A stretch of 64,000 bases of DNA from Saccharopolyspora flava (GCF_900116135.1 NZ_FOZX01000002.1:310001-374000), one strand, 5' to 3'. Counted from the first letter of the stretch, positions 45,583 to 54,702 are shown. The notes: generated from the letters alone by a model not told the origin. A program made the numbers and translations.

Positions 45583-46950
45583 TCATCGACCGGCGATGAA
45601 TCCAAGCACATCCTGGCGGGTCACGACCCCGGCGGGCTTGCCGTCCATCAGCACCATGGCCCCGTCCGCGCCGGTCAGCGCCGACATCGCCGAGCTGATC
45701 TCCTCACCGGCGCCGATGGTCGGCAGCGGCGGCGACATGTGCTGCTCGACGGTGTCGGCGAGGTGCGCGCGGCCCGCGAACAGCGCGTCCAGCAGGTCGC
45801 GCTCGTTGACCGCGCCCGCGATCTCGGCCGCCATGATCGGCGGTTCGGCGCGCACGACCGGCATCTGGGAGACGCCGAACTCGCGCAGGATCGCCACCGC
45901 CTCGGCCACCGTCTCGCTGGGGTGGGTGTGCACGAGCTCGGGGACCGTTCCGTCCTTGCGGCGCAGCACGTCGCCGACGGTGCCCCCGGTCTCGTCGGGC
46001 GAGAGGAAGCCGTAGGAGGCCATCCAGGAGTCGTTGAAGATCTTGGTGAGGTAGCCGCGGCCGCCGTCGGGCAGCAGCACCACGATCACGTCGTCCGGGC
46101 TCGCGGTCTCGGCGACCTTGAGCGCGGCGGCCACGGCCATGCCGCAGGAACCGCCGACCAGCAGCGCCTCCTCGTTGGCCAGGCGGCGGGTCATCTCGAA
46201 GGACTCGGCGTCGGAGATCGGCACGATCTCGTCGCAGATGCCGCGGTTGTAGGTGGTCGGCCAGAAGTCCTCGCCGACGCCCTCCACCAGGTAGGGGCGG
46301 CCGTGCCCGCCGGAGTAGACCGAGCCCTCCGGGTCCGCGCCGATGATCTTGACCTTGCCGCCGGAGACCTTCTTCAGGTACTCGCCGGTGCCCGAGATGG
46401 TGCCGCCGGTGCCGATGCCGGCGACGAAGTGCGTCACCTTGCCCTCGGTCTGCTCCCAGATCTCCGGGCCGGTGGAGTGCACGTGCGACTCGGGGTTCTG
46501 CGGGTTGGCGTACTGGTTGGGCTTCCAGGCGCCCTCGATCTCGGTGACGAGGCGGTCCGACACGGAGTAGTAGGAATCCGGGTGCTCGGGCTCCACGGCC
46601 GTCGGGCACACCACGACCTCGGCGCCGTAGGCCTTGAGGACGTTGCGCTTGTCCTCGCTGACCTTGTCCGGGCACACGAACACGCAGCGGTAGCCCTTGC
46701 GCTGAGCCACCATCGCCAGGCCGACACCGGTGTTGCCGGAGGTCGGTTCCACGATGGTGCCGCCGGGCTTGAGCTCACCGGAGGCCTCGGCGGCCTCGAT
46801 CATCCGCACCGCGATGCGGTCCTTCACGCTGCCACCGGGGTTGAGGTACTCCACCTTCGCCAGCACCGGGGTCTTGCCGGTGGCGACAGCGTTCAGCCTG
46901 ACCAGCGGGGTGTTTCCCACCAGGTCGGTGACGTGCTCGACGTAGTCCAC
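45583..46950 (-). CDS. cbs: cystathionine beta-synthase
   Basis: PLP enzyme condensing serine and homocysteine to cystathionine. Lys of the Schiff base is in NPGGSVKDRIAVRM; substrate loop PTSGNTGVGLAMV and the phosphate loop GTGGTISGTGEYLK follow. A C-terminal CBS-domain pair (residues 340-455: ETVAEAVAILREFGVSQMPV and GKPAGVVTRQDVLGFI) is regulatory in this family. No N-terminal heme motif. 455 aa; GTG 46950. Same strand and close to pra and metB. Confidence 0.93.
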   Translation of the reverse strand: MDYVEHVTDLVGNTPLVRLNAVATGKTPVLAKVEYLNPGGSVKDRIAVRMIEAAEASGELKPGGTIVEPTSGNTGVGLAMVAQRKGYRCVFVCPDKVSEDKRNVLKAYGAEVVVCPTAVEPEHPDSYYSVSDRLVTEIEGAWKPNQYANPQNPESHVHSTGPEIWEQTEGKVTHFVAGIGTGGTISGTGEYLKKVSGGKVKIIGADPEGSVYSGGHGRPYLVEGVGEDFWPTTYNRGICDEIVPISDAESFEMTRRLANEEALLVGGSCGMAVAAALKVAETASPDDVIVVLLPDGGRGYLTKIFNDSWMASYGFLSPDETGGTVGDVLRRKDGTVPELVHTHPSETVAEAVAILREFGVSQMPVVRAEPPIMAAEIAGAVNERDLLDALFAGRAHLADTVEQHMSPPLPTIGAGEEISSAMSALTGADGAMVLMDGKPAGVVTRQDVLGFIAGR

Positions 46951-47191
46951 GCCTCGTCCTCAATCGTCGGGATCGTCCCGCGCGCGGGACCGGCGCGCGG
47001 GTGTGATGCCGAGCGTAATCGCCTGGTCAGGCGCTAACCCACAGGACCTTCCGGACGACACACTGATCAGGGAAGTTTTTCCGGTCCGGCGGCGTCTTCC
47101 CATCAGGGGACGCGGCGTTTCGCCGGGCGCGCTCCGGGTCGGATGGGCGAGCATTCCCAGTCCCCGGGGTGGTTGCGAGGGAGGGGCCGAG

Positions 47192-48115
47192 ATGATCGTG
47201 ACGAAGGCTTTGCGGCTCGCACTGATGGCGGCCGGCACCGCGGGCGGACTGTCCGGCGCGGCCTACGGCCTGCTCAACGGCCAGGCCGGGCACGCGCGGA
47301 AGGTCATCGGACCCCCGATCGCCGAACCGCTGCGCGCCGACGGCGTGCACCTCCCCTCCGGCGTGGGCCCGGTGCCGCGCCGCGAACTCCCCGAAGGTGT
47401 GGAACCGCTGGAGCTCGCGGTGCTCGGCGACTCCTCGGCGGCGGGTCTGGGCGCGAACTTCCCGGGCGAGCTGCCGGGCGTCGGGGTGGCGCGCGGGCTG
47501 GCCGAGGAGCTCGGCGGGCCGGTCGCACTGACCACGCACGCGATCGTCGGCGCGACCACCCAGGAGCTGTCCGGGCAGGTGGACGCGGTGCTGCGGCGTC
47601 CGCCTGCGGTCGTGCTGGTCATCATCGGCGCCAACGACGTGACCTCGAAGCTGCCGGTGTCCCGGTGCGCCGAGCTGCTGGGCGAGCAGGTCCGCAGGCT
47701 GGTCGACGAGGGCATCCCGGTCGTCGTGGGCACCTGCCCGGACCTGGGCGCGATCCGGCCGATCCCGCAGCCGCTGCGCTCGGTGGCGAGCCGCTGGAGC
47801 CTCGCGCTGGCCCGCGCGCAGCGCCGGGCGGTCGAGACCAACGGCGGCTACGCGGTCCCGTTGGCCGACCTGCTGTCGCCGGAGTTCCTGGCCCGGCCCG
47901 CGGAGTTCTTCTCCCCGGACCGCTTCCACCCCTCCGGCGCGGGTTACGAGGCCGCCGCGGAGATCCTGCTGCCGGTCGTCTGCATCGCGGTCGGCGCCTG
48001 GCAGGGCGGACCGCTGCCCCCGGCCCCGACCCGCTCGGAGACCGCCGAGGCCCGCCGCCCCACCAGCCGGGTCGTCGCCCACCTCAACCGCCGCCTCCAC
48101 CTCCACCGCCCCTGA
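47192..48115 (+). CDS. SGNH/GDSL-family hydrolase (Rv1075c-like esterase)
   Basis: 307-aa esterase with an N-terminal hydrophobic anchor or signal (KALRLALMAAGTAGGLSGAA). SGNH blocks in order: AVLGDSSAAG (nucleophile Ser), Gly in block II region GATTQELSG, IIGANDVTS (Asn) and DRFHPSGAGY with Asp and His. M. tuberculosis Rv1075c, at the same place, is a reported GDSL esterase. ATG 47192 follows GAGGGAGGGG. C-terminal tail is basic and His-rich. Divergent from cbs. Confidence 0.9.
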   Translation: MIVTKALRLALMAAGTAGGLSGAAYGLLNGQAGHARKVIGPPIAEPLRADGVHLPSGVGPVPRRELPEGVEPLELAVLGDSSAAGLGANFPGELPGVGVARGLAEELGGPVALTTHAIVGATTQELSGQVDAVLRRPPAVVLVIIGANDVTSKLPVSRCAELLGEQVRRLVDEGIPVVVGTCPDLGAIRPIPQPLRSVASRWSLALARAQRRAVETNGGYAVPLADLLSPEFLARPAEFFSPDRFHPSGAGYEAAAEILLPVVCIAVGAWQGGPLPPAPTRSETAEARRPTSRVVAHLNRRLHLHRP

Positions 48116-48127
48116 CCTCCCCGGGTC

Positions 48128-48223
48128 AAAACCTGCGGTATTCGCCCGGTCAAAACCTGCGGTTTTTGTCGGGTCGAAACCTGCGGTATTCGACTGGGCG
48201 AATACCGCAGTATTTGACCGGAG
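48128..48223. repeat. 24-bp tandem palindromic repeat array A3 (4 units)
   Basis: Units 48128-48151, 48152-48175, 48176-48199 and 48200-48223. Cores AAACCTGCGGTATT, AAACCTGCGGTTTT and AATACCGCAGTATT; linkers CGCCCGGTC, TGTCGGGTC, CGACTGGGC and TGACCGGAG. It begins 12 nt after the GDSL hydrolase stop and lies upstream of the thiolase gene on the same strand. Confidence 0.87.
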
Positions 48224-48359
48224 GAGGGATGCGTCGGGTACCGACCGGTCGGTTTGGGGGTTGTTGGTGAGTGGCGTCACCGACAGGATGGGGGCAGCGG
48301 CTCTAAAGTGACTCGTCAGTAACCGCATCTCCGCGCCCCGGCGAACGAAGGAGTTCCCC

Positions 48360-49580
48360 ATGCCCGAAGCAGTCATCGTCTCCGCTGCGCGCTCCCCCAT
48401 CGGCCGCGCCGGGAAGGGATCGCTGAAGGACATCCGCCCGGACGACCTCACCGCGCAGATCGTCAAGGCCGCGCTGGACAAGGTCCCCGAGCTCAACCCC
48501 GCCGACATCGACGACCTCATGCTCGGCTGCGGTCTCCCCGGCGGTGAGCAGGGCTTCAACATGGCCCGGGTGGTCGCCGTGCTCCTCGGCTACGACCAGC
48601 TCCCCGGCACCACCATCACCCGCTACTGCTCGTCCAGCCTGCAGACCACCCGGATGGCGCTGCACGCCATCAAGGCCGGCGAGGGCGACGTGTTCATCAG
48701 CGCCGGTGTCGAGACGGTGTCCCGCTTCGCCAAGGGCTCCTCGGACTCGCTGCCCGAGACCCACAACCCGATCTTCGCCGACGCCGAGGCCCGCACCCAG
48801 CAGACCGCCGAGCAGGGCGCCGAGAACTGGACCGACCCGCGCGAGCTCGACGTCGTCCCGGACGTCTACATCCCGATGGGCCAGACCGCCGAGAACCTGG
48901 CGCGGCTGAAGGGCATCACCCGCGACGAGATGGACGACTTCGGCGTCCGCTCCCAGAACCTCGCCGAGAAGGCCATCGCCAACGGCTTCTGGTCGCGCGA
49001 GATCACCCCGGTCACCCTCCCCGACGGCACCGTCGTCTCCGCCGACGACGGCCCGCGCGCGGGCGTGACCAAGGAGGGCGTCTCCGGCCTCAAGCCGGTG
49101 TTCCGCCCCGACGGCCGGATCACCGCGGCCAACTGCTGCCCGCTCAACGACGGCGCCGCCGCCCTGGTGATCATGAGCGACACCAAGGCCAAGGAGCTCG
49201 GCCTGACGCCGCTGGCCCGCGTGGTCTCGACCGGCGTGTCCGGCCTGTCGCCGGAGATCATGGGCCTCGGCCCGGTGGAGGCCTCCAAGCAGGCCCTCAA
49301 GCGCGCCGGCATGAGCATCGACGACATCGACCTGGTGGAGATCAACGAGGCGTTCGCCGCGCAGGTCATCCCGTCCTACCAGGACCTGGGCATCCCGCTG
49401 GAGAAGCTGAACGTCAACGGCGGCGCGATCGCCGTGGGCCACCCGTTCGGCATGACCGGCGCCCGCATCACCACCACGCTCATCAACTCCCTCCAGTTCC
49501 ACGACAAGCAGTTCGGCCTGGAGACCATGTGCGTCGGCGGCGGCCAGGGCATGGCCATGGTCCTCGAACGCCTCTCCTGA
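48360..49580 (+). CDS. acetyl-CoA C-acyltransferase (thiolase, FadA3-like)
   Basis: Thiolase cleaving or forming 3-ketoacyl-CoA. Active-site Cys in [18 protein letters not shown], His in [16 protein letters not shown] and second Cys in [13 protein letters not shown]-terminus [21 protein letters not shown] is the family start; 406 aa. ATG 48360 after AAGGAG. Matches fadA3 (Rv1074c) at the end of the conserved block. Substrate chain length (acetoacetyl-CoA versus longer) is not readable here. Confidence 0.94.
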   Translation: MPEAVIVSAARSPIGRAGKGSLKDIRPDDLTAQIVKAALDKVPELNPADIDDLMLGCGLPGGEQGFNMARVVAVLLGYDQLPGTTITRYCSSSLQTTRMALHAIKAGEGDVFISAGVETVSRFAKGSSDSLPETHNPIFADAEARTQQTAEQGAENWTDPRELDVVPDVYIPMGQTAENLARLKGITRDEMDDFGVRSQNLAEKAIANGFWSREITPVTLPDGTVVSADDGPRAGVTKEGVSGLKPVFRPDGRITAANCCPLNDGAAALVIMSDTKAKELGLTPLARVVSTGVSGLSPEIMGLGPVEASKQALKRAGMSIDDIDLVEINEAFAAQVIPSYQDLGIPLEKLNVNGGAIAVGHPFGMTGARITTTLINSLQFHDKQFGLETMCVGGGQGMAMVLERLS

Positions 49581-49596
49581 TCCCCGCGCGGTGACC

Positions 49597-49692
49597 CGAT
49601 TACGGCCGTTTTCAGGGACCCGATTACGGCCGTTTTCGGGGATCCGATTACGGCCGTATTCGGGGAACGGATTACGGCGGTAATCCGTGTTC
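49597..49692. repeat. 24-bp tandem palindromic repeat array B2 (4 units)
   Basis: Units 49597-49620, 49621-49644, 49645-49668 and 49669-49692. Cores GATTACGGCCGTTTTC, GATTACGGCCGTATTC and GATTACGGCGGTAATC; linkers AGGGACC, GGGGATC, GGGGAAC. It begins 16 nt after the thiolase stop, in the convergent gap with the BI-1 gene. Confidence 0.87.
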
Positions 49693-49710
49693 GCGAGCGG
49701 AGCGAGCAAA

Positions 49711-49749
49711 GACAAGGCCGCCATCCCCGGTGGGGGTGGCGGCCTTGTC
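49711..49749. terminator. terminator between thiolase and BI-1 genes
   Basis: GACAAGGCCGCCATCCCC (49711-49728) pairs with GGGGTGGCGGCCTTGTC after a GGTG loop. Follows the B2 array, so array and terminator coexist. Confidence 0.78.
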
Positions 49750-49769
49750 GGGTCTTGCGGGGATCCGCG

Positions 49770-50558
49770 TCAGTCGCTGCTGGTGAAGTACGACAGCAGG
49801 CGGAGGATCTCCAGGTACAGCCAGACCAGCGTGGTCATCAGGCCGAAGGCGATGTACCAGGCGAACTTGGCGTCGACACCGCTGCGGATCGCCTTGTCGG
49901 CGGCGTCGAAGTCCAGCAGGAAGCTGAACGCCGCGATGCCGATGCACAGCAGGCTGAAGCCGATGCCCAGCGGGCCCGCCTCGCGCAGCCCCAGGCCGCC
50001 CGCGGTGAAGAAGCTCGCGACCAGGTTGATCAGCATCAGCACCGCCGCACCCGCGACCGCGCCGATGATCCACTTGGTCAGCTTCGGCGTCACCCGGATC
50101 GCGCCGGTCTTGTAGACGACCAGCATCGCGGCGAAGACGCCGAGCGTGCCGACGACGGCCTGCATGATGATCGCCGAGCCGAAACTCGAGCCGAACACGT
50201 AGCTGATGCCGCCGAGGAACACGCCCTCGAACGCCGAGTACGCGATCACCAGCGCCGGGCGGACCTTCTTGGTGAAGACGATGACCAGCGAGATGACCAG
50301 CGCGATCAGCGCAGCGGGCAGCGCGAGCACGACCGCGGGCGGGCCGACCAGGTAGGTCAGCGCCGCGGTGATCACCGCGAGGGTGAGCGTGATCGCGGTC
50401 TTGGTGACGACGTCGTCGATCGTCATGGGGCGCGCGGCCTGCGGCGGAGCAGCCGGCGCCTGGCCGTAGCCCTGGGGGCTACCGCCGTAGTTGAAGTTCG
50501 CGTAGCCACCGGCCATTTCCGGCAGCTTGCGGAACGCGGGGTTGCTCGTTGTGCGCAA
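49770..50558 (-). CDS. Bax inhibitor-1 / YccA family membrane protein
   Basis: 262-aa protein with seven membrane helices ([40 protein letters not shown] and following) after a ~60-residue cytoplasmic Gly/Ala/Pro segment with [17 protein letters not shown]-1-type blocks [18 protein letters not shown] and C-terminal [13 protein letters not shown] are present. Bacterial members are thought to act as calcium/proton leak channels. TTG start at 50558 five nt after GGAGG; no in-frame ATG or GTG is better placed. Confidence 0.9.
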   Translation of the reverse strand: MRTTSNPAFRKLPEMAGGYANFNYGGSPQGYGQAPAAPPQAARPMTIDDVVTKTAITLTLAVITAALTYLVGPPAVVLALPAALIALVISLVIVFTKKVRPALVIAYSAFEGVFLGGISYVFGSSFGSAIIMQAVVGTLGVFAAMLVVYKTGAIRVTPKLTKWIIGAVAGAAVLMLINLVASFFTAGGLGLREAGPLGIGFSLLCIGIAAFSFLLDFDAADKAIRSGVDAKFAWYIAFGLMTTLVWLYLEILRLLSYFTSSD

Positions 50559-50655
50559 CTCATCCTCCTGGGCGTTCTTGCGCCGTCACCAGGTCCAACG
50601 ACCGGCCGTCCCGATCGGTTCCCGTTTCGGTAAAACCGGACTTTACCGGACGCAG

Positions 50656-50687
50656 AAGGCCGGTGGACACAAGATCCACCGGCCTTT
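50656..50687 (-). terminator. terminator of yidC gene
   Basis: AAGGCCGGTGGA (50656-50667) pairs with TCCACCGGCCTT (50675-50686), seven-nt loop; on the minus strand the yidC stop is 14 nt before the stem. Confidence 0.75.
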
Positions 50688-50700
50688 ACCTGCGAGTTAT

Positions 50701-51732
50701 CTAACGTCGCTTCTTCGCTCTGGACGCCTGCTTGCCCGGGCGGTTCTTCGGCTGGTTCTTCTTGCCACCCGGCTTGCCGCCCGGTCGCTGCCCCGGCGCG
50801 GGCTTGGCCGGCTTGGCCTCGGTGGCGGTGGCCGTGGCCGACTCGCCCTCCTCCGAGGCGGGCTTGCCGCCGTCGCGGACCGGCTTCTGGCCCGGCTTCG
50901 GGCGAGGCGTGGACTTCTTCGCCTCGATCTCCTTCTGCCGCTCGCGCTCCTGCTCGGCGTCGATCTTCTTGGTCAGGAAGTGCTGCTGGCCCAGCGTCCA
51001 GACGTTGTTGGCCAGCCAGTACAGCAGCACCGCGATCGGCAGGAACCAACCCGAGATCAGCGCACCGATCGGCGCGATGTACATCATGAACTTGGCCATC
51101 ATGGCCGACTGCGGGTTGGCCATCGAGGCGTCGGTCTGCTTCTTCACCGACAGCCGCATGGTGAAGAAGGTCGCGATCGAGGCGATCACCATCAGCGGGA
51201 TCGCGACGATCATCATCGACGTCCGGTCGGTGCCGAACAGCGCCAGCTCCTGCTCGGGCTGGGTGATCCAGTTCGAGAGCTTGGCGCCGAAGATGTTCGC
51301 CTGGATGAACGAGTCCACCCCGGCCTTGTCGAAGACGAAGTTGCTCTGCGCGCCCGGGTGGAAGTTCCGCAGGACGTGGAACAGGCTCAGGAAGACCGGG
51401 ATCTGCAGCAGCGCGGGCAGGCAGCCGCCGAGCGGGTTGACCCCGTGCTCGGACTGGAGCTTCTGCATCTCCTGCGCCATGCGCTGGCGGTCGTTCTTGT
51501 ACTTCTCGCGCAGCTTCTGGATGTGCGGCGAGAACTTCGCCATCTTGCGGCCGGCCCGCATCTGGCTCAGCGCGGGCTTGATCAGCACCGTGCGCAGCGT
51601 GAACACCAGGAAGAACACGGCCAGGGCCCACGCGAAGCCGTTGTCCGGCCCGAGCACGGCTCCGAAGACCTTGTGCCAGAACCACAAGATCGCCGAAACC
51701 GGGTAGAGGATGAAGGAGAAGAAACTTTCCAC
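50701..51732 (-). CDS. yidC: YidC/Oxa1-family membrane insertase
   Basis: Inserts membrane proteins alone or with Sec. Five hydrophobic segments with the conserved FTLRTVLIKPALSQMRAGRK (hydrophilic-groove Arg), NPLGGCLPALLQIPVFLSLFHVLR and PIAVLLYWLANNVWTLGQQ. No large N-terminal periplasmic domain, as usual in Gram-positives. The last ~90 residues are basic and Pro/Lys/Gly-rich, likely ribosome-binding. 343 aa; GTG 51732. Not next to rpmH-rnpA, the usual yidC place, so a second paralogue or relocation. Confidence 0.92.
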   Translation of the reverse strand: MESFFSFILYPVSAILWFWHKVFGAVLGPDNGFAWALAVFFLVFTLRTVLIKPALSQMRAGRKMAKFSPHIQKLREKYKNDRQRMAQEMQKLQSEHGVNPLGGCLPALLQIPVFLSLFHVLRNFHPGAQSNFVFDKAGVDSFIQANIFGAKLSNWITQPEQELALFGTDRTSMMIVAIPLMVIASIATFFTMRLSVKKQTDASMANPQSAMMAKFMMYIAPIGALISGWFLPIAVLLYWLANNVWTLGQQHFLTKKIDAEQERERQKEIEAKKSTPRPKPGQKPVRDGGKPASEEGESATATATEAKPAKPAPGQRPGGKPGGKKNQPKNRPGKQASRAKKRR

Positions 51733-51959
51733 TCAGCTACTCCTGGTCATGGGCCGCTGGAGAGCAAGCGCCCGATCGTTTCCGTCCGGCGCAACCCGGG
51801 CCGTGCGTGCGCGGCTGAACCCGCCTGACATGCAGGTCCGGCCAGTTCAAGGGTGCCATGCCCCGACGCGGGACGGCGTCCGCCCCCTGACAGCCCGCTC
51901 CGCCGCAGTCCGGTCGCGGAACGTTTACGCAGGTCACGCGGATGGGTGACGTGCGCAAT

Positions 51960-51987
51960 ACCGGACCCGGCGAGTTCCGGGTCCGGT
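51960..51987 (-). terminator. terminator after the DR-rich membrane protein gene
   Basis: ACCGGACCCGG (51960-51970) pairs perfectly with CCGGGTCCGGT (51977-51987), loop 6 nt, 11 nt past the stop at 51999 on the minus strand. Confidence 0.72.
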
Positions 51988-51998
51988 TCGACGCAGAG

Positions 51999-52805
51999 TC
52001 ACCGGCGGAGGGCGCGAGCGATGATCCGGCCGGCGAACAGGTAGATCAGCGCGGCGAGGCCGTAGTTGAGCACCAGGCCGATCGTCGCGTCGCCGGGCGT
52101 GAACACGTCGCCCAGGCCGAGCACGAAGAACTTCGCGGTGCCGTAGGTGAAGGCCACGAAGTCGTTGTCCTGGTTCGCCCCGCTCACCGAGAAAACGATG
52201 TGCAGCACGAACACCAGCGCGATGAGCGCAGTGAGCACCTGCACCGTGCGGCCGATCGCGTCCGCGCTGGGGCCGCGGAACGAGTCCCGGTCCCGGCGGT
52301 CGTAGTCGCGATCGCGGTCGCGGGCCCGCTCGCGGCGGTCGTAGTCGTCGCGGTAGCGGTCGCGCTCCGGCTCGCGGTAGCGGTCGTCGTACCTGTCGTC
52401 GTAGCGGTCGTACCGGTCGTCGCGGTAGTCATCGCGGTAGTCGTAGGGATCGGCGTACGGGTCGTCCCGGTACCCGCCGACGCGCGTCTCCGGGTACGGG
52501 TTGTTGGCTGGCGGCTGGTACCCGGGCACCCCGGCCGGGGGCTGCTGCTGCGGGTACTGCGGCGGCTGGCCCTGCGGGTACTGCGGAGGCTGCGGAGGCA
52601 TCTGCTGCGGCGGTCCCGGGGGCTGCCCGCCCGGCGGCTGGGGAGGCATCTGGCCCGGCGGGACCTGCGGCGGCCTCGGCTGACCGCCCGGCGGCGGTCC
52701 CGGCGGGCCGGGCGGCTGCGGACCGCCCTGGGGCGGTCCCGGCTGCTGCGGTCCTGGCTGTCCCGGCACCGGTCGTCCGGTCCGGGGGTCTCGCTCGTAG
52801 GCCAT
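51999..52805 (-). CDS. membrane protein with Pro/Gln and Asp/Arg/Tyr low-complexity regions
   Basis: 268 aa, family not recognised. Residues 1-105 are Pro/Gly/Gln repeats (PPGPPPGGQPRPP, QYPQGQPPQYPQQQPP). Residues 110-175 are a strikingly charged block of Asp, Arg and Tyr (DDYRDDRYDRYDD, DRYRDDYDRRERARDRDRDY). Residues 185-268 hold two or three membrane helices (VLTALIALVFVLHIVFSV, GLVLNYGLAALIYLFAG). Such disordered N-termini often mediate condensates or protein contacts; role unknown. ATG 52805. Confidence 0.75.
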   Translation of the reverse strand: MAYERDPRTGRPVPGQPGPQQPGPPQGGPQPPGPPGPPPGGQPRPPQVPPGQMPPQPPGGQPPGPPQQMPPQPPQYPQGQPPQYPQQQPPAGVPGYQPPANNPYPETRVGGYRDDPYADPYDYRDDYRDDRYDRYDDRYDDRYREPERDRYRDDYDRRERARDRDRDYDRRDRDSFRGPSADAIGRTVQVLTALIALVFVLHIVFSVSGANQDNDFVAFTYGTAKFFVLGLGDVFTPGDATIGLVLNYGLAALIYLFAGRIIARALRR

Positions 52806-52951
52806 GAGCGCGCATTGTCGCGGTTACCCCGCCCACCGCGAAACCCCCACCCCGCAGCGGCACTCGATGAGGCGCACCACAGGGATCGCGGGTGCCGGCG
52901 GACGTCACGGCACGACTGCCGCGACCCCGCCGACGCGCCCGGCCGCGCCGG

Positions 52952-54301
52952 TCAGCCGACGTCGAAGTGGTCCTTGCGGATCATCCCGTGCACCCCGACG
53001 GTCTTGTCCACGACCTGCGACAACTCGAAGTCGGCGGCCGCGGACAGGTAGGCGTAGGCGACCGCGCGATCCATCCCCCGATCGTGCTCCAGGAAGTCCA
53101 GCGCGTTGACCACGGCGCGCCGCATCGCGACGTCGAGATCGCCGCCCTGGCCGTGCTGCGCACCGTCCGGATCGGACAGACCGACCGGGATCCACGCGTC
53201 CGAGGTTTCACCGAACGGATACCGGAACGCGACCGAGGGGGCATCGCCGGAACCGGGTTTGCACACCGTCAGCCGGAACGTCGCCCGCAGCGAACCCTCC
53301 ATCGCGGTGAGCGCGACCTCGCCGCCGCCCATCGCCATGTGCGCGTCGCCCGCGTAGAACAGCGCGCCCTCGGCGAACACCGGCAGGAAGAGGCTGCTGC
53401 CCACGACCAGCCGGTTGATGTCGATGTTGCCGCCACCGAGCGTGGGCGGCACCGAGTTCAGCGCCGGGTCGTCGAGCTCCGCGGCCTCGGCGAACGCGAC
53501 GCCCATCGTCCCCATGAACGGGTCCAGCGGGAACCGGACCCGCCCGCTCCCGGCGGGCAGCACTCCCCGATCGCCCTCGATCGGGGCGAACACCGAGACG
53601 TTGCCGTACCGGGTCGGGTCCCCGGTGTCGCGGCCGTCGGTGCCGACCGGCGGCATGATCTCCGCGCGGTCGATCCCGGCGGGCACGCCGTCGTCGGGCA
53701 GGCTCGGCAGCGCACCCTTGCCGTGCCTGCTGGAGATGACGCCGTAGGGCACGCGCGGGCGCATGGAGAGCATGTCGACCTTGAGCACGTCGCCGGGTTC
53801 GGCGCCGTCCACGTGGATCGGCCCGGTGATCACGTGCGGGCCGTCGGCGTCGAAATCCCTTGCGGTGCGGTCGTAATCGCGGGCGATGAGCACCGCGTCG
53901 TCGAGCACCCGCTCGCGCGGGACGCCGTGCCGGGCGAAGTAGCCGACCGGGTCGCGGCCCTGGTCCTCGAGGATCCCCTCGTGCGAGACGGTGTCGACGG
54001 TGACGGTCTCGCCGGAGCGCATCCGCAGCACCGGTTCGCTGCCGAGCGCCGGGACGTAGCCCCAGCGGACCTCCTCGGGCAGCGAGCGCAGGTAGTGCTC
54101 ACCGTCGACGGGACCGGTTCCGGGCTGCAGGATTTCGCGCGACATCCGGACCGGTCCCGCAGGGCTCGGCGCCGCGTTCGCCGGTAACGCCGTCGCCGCG
54201 GTTCCGGTCGCGCCGATGGCGGTCGCCGCGCGCAGGAAGTTGCGCCGGCCGATCCCCGCGACCAGCGCGTCCCGCAGGTTCCCGGCTTCTCCTGATACCA
54301 C
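52952..54301 (-). CDS. Tat-exported acetamidase/formamidase-family protein
   Basis: 449 aa. N-terminal twin-arginine signal GIGRRNFLRAATAIGATGTA to ANA, so folded export. The FmdA/AmdA family core shows GPHVITGPIHVDGAEPGDVL, the metal/active-site-rich HQGEGEV-like block here as DAHMAMGGGEVALTAMEG, and YGNVSVFAPIEG and GGGNIDINRLVVGSSLFLPV. Members hydrolyse short amides to acid and ammonia. A secreted acetamidase would be unusual, since known ones are cytoplasmic; the Tat signal is clear. GTG 54301 (MVSGEAGNL). Confidence 0.87.
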   Translation of the reverse strand: MVSGEAGNLRDALVAGIGRRNFLRAATAIGATGTAATALPANAAPSPAGPVRMSREILQPGTGPVDGEHYLRSLPEEVRWGYVPALGSEPVLRMRSGETVTVDTVSHEGILEDQGRDPVGYFARHGVPRERVLDDAVLIARDYDRTARDFDADGPHVITGPIHVDGAEPGDVLKVDMLSMRPRVPYGVISSRHGKGALPSLPDDGVPAGIDRAEIMPPVGTDGRDTGDPTRYGNVSVFAPIEGDRGVLPAGSGRVRFPLDPFMGTMGVAFAEAAELDDPALNSVPPTLGGGNIDINRLVVGSSLFLPVFAEGALFYAGDAHMAMGGGEVALTAMEGSLRATFRLTVCKPGSGDAPSVAFRYPFGETSDAWIPVGLSDPDGAQHGQGGDLDVAMRRAVVNALDFLEHDRGMDRAVAYAYLSAAADFELSQVVDKTVGVHGMIRKDHFDVG

Positions 54302-54529
54302 GTGCTCTCCTCGTGCTCGCCTGGTCGGGCGAGACCACGCTAGGAGCCCGGCGATGTCACCTGCGTAAACGCGTGTGACGAAGGGGAAACGGTTGATCCC
54401 GGGCGAAAGGCGTTCGGCCGCAACCGGAAGCGGTCACCACCAGAACCCGAGAGGATCACCCGAAAGAGAGTGCACGACTTGCACGGAAGGGGGAGGTGTG
54501 AGCCGAGATGACCCGTTAGATTGGAAAAG

Positions 54530-54603
54530 TGCCCCCGGTCGGGTTCGAACCGACACTCTGACGATTTTAAGTCGTCTGCCTCTGCCAGTTGGGCTACGGG
54601 GGC
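54530..54603 (-). tRNA. tRNA with UAA anticodon (Leu-UUA decoding) and short class I variable loop
   Basis: Minus-strand 74-nt cloverleaf: acceptor GCCCCCG / CGGGGGC (7 bp, 54597-54603 with 54531-54537), D-arm GCC/GGC with GG in the loop, anticodon stem GACGA / UCGUC with loop CUUAAAA (anticodon UAA, reads UUA), variable loop only AGAGU (5 nt), T-arm GUCGG / CCGAC with loop UUCGAAC, discriminator A; CCA is not encoded. A T-run (CTTTTCC) follows. Normal tRNA-Leu has a long class II variable arm, so the amino acid charged is uncertain. It lies just downstream of the ATP-grasp gene. Confidence 0.88.
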
Positions 54604-54702
54604 CAGGCTTCGCGCCGGCACGTGTGCCGGTACGCCATTACGACGCGGCCGGACCCCGTAAGGTTCCCGCGGTCGTGAAATTTCCACGCACTTCTGGTCT
54701 GG

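Noticed and set aside
54530-54603. tRNA as an ochre suppressor
   Set aside because: Anticodon 34-36 is UAA, which reads UUA; a suppressor would need UUA.
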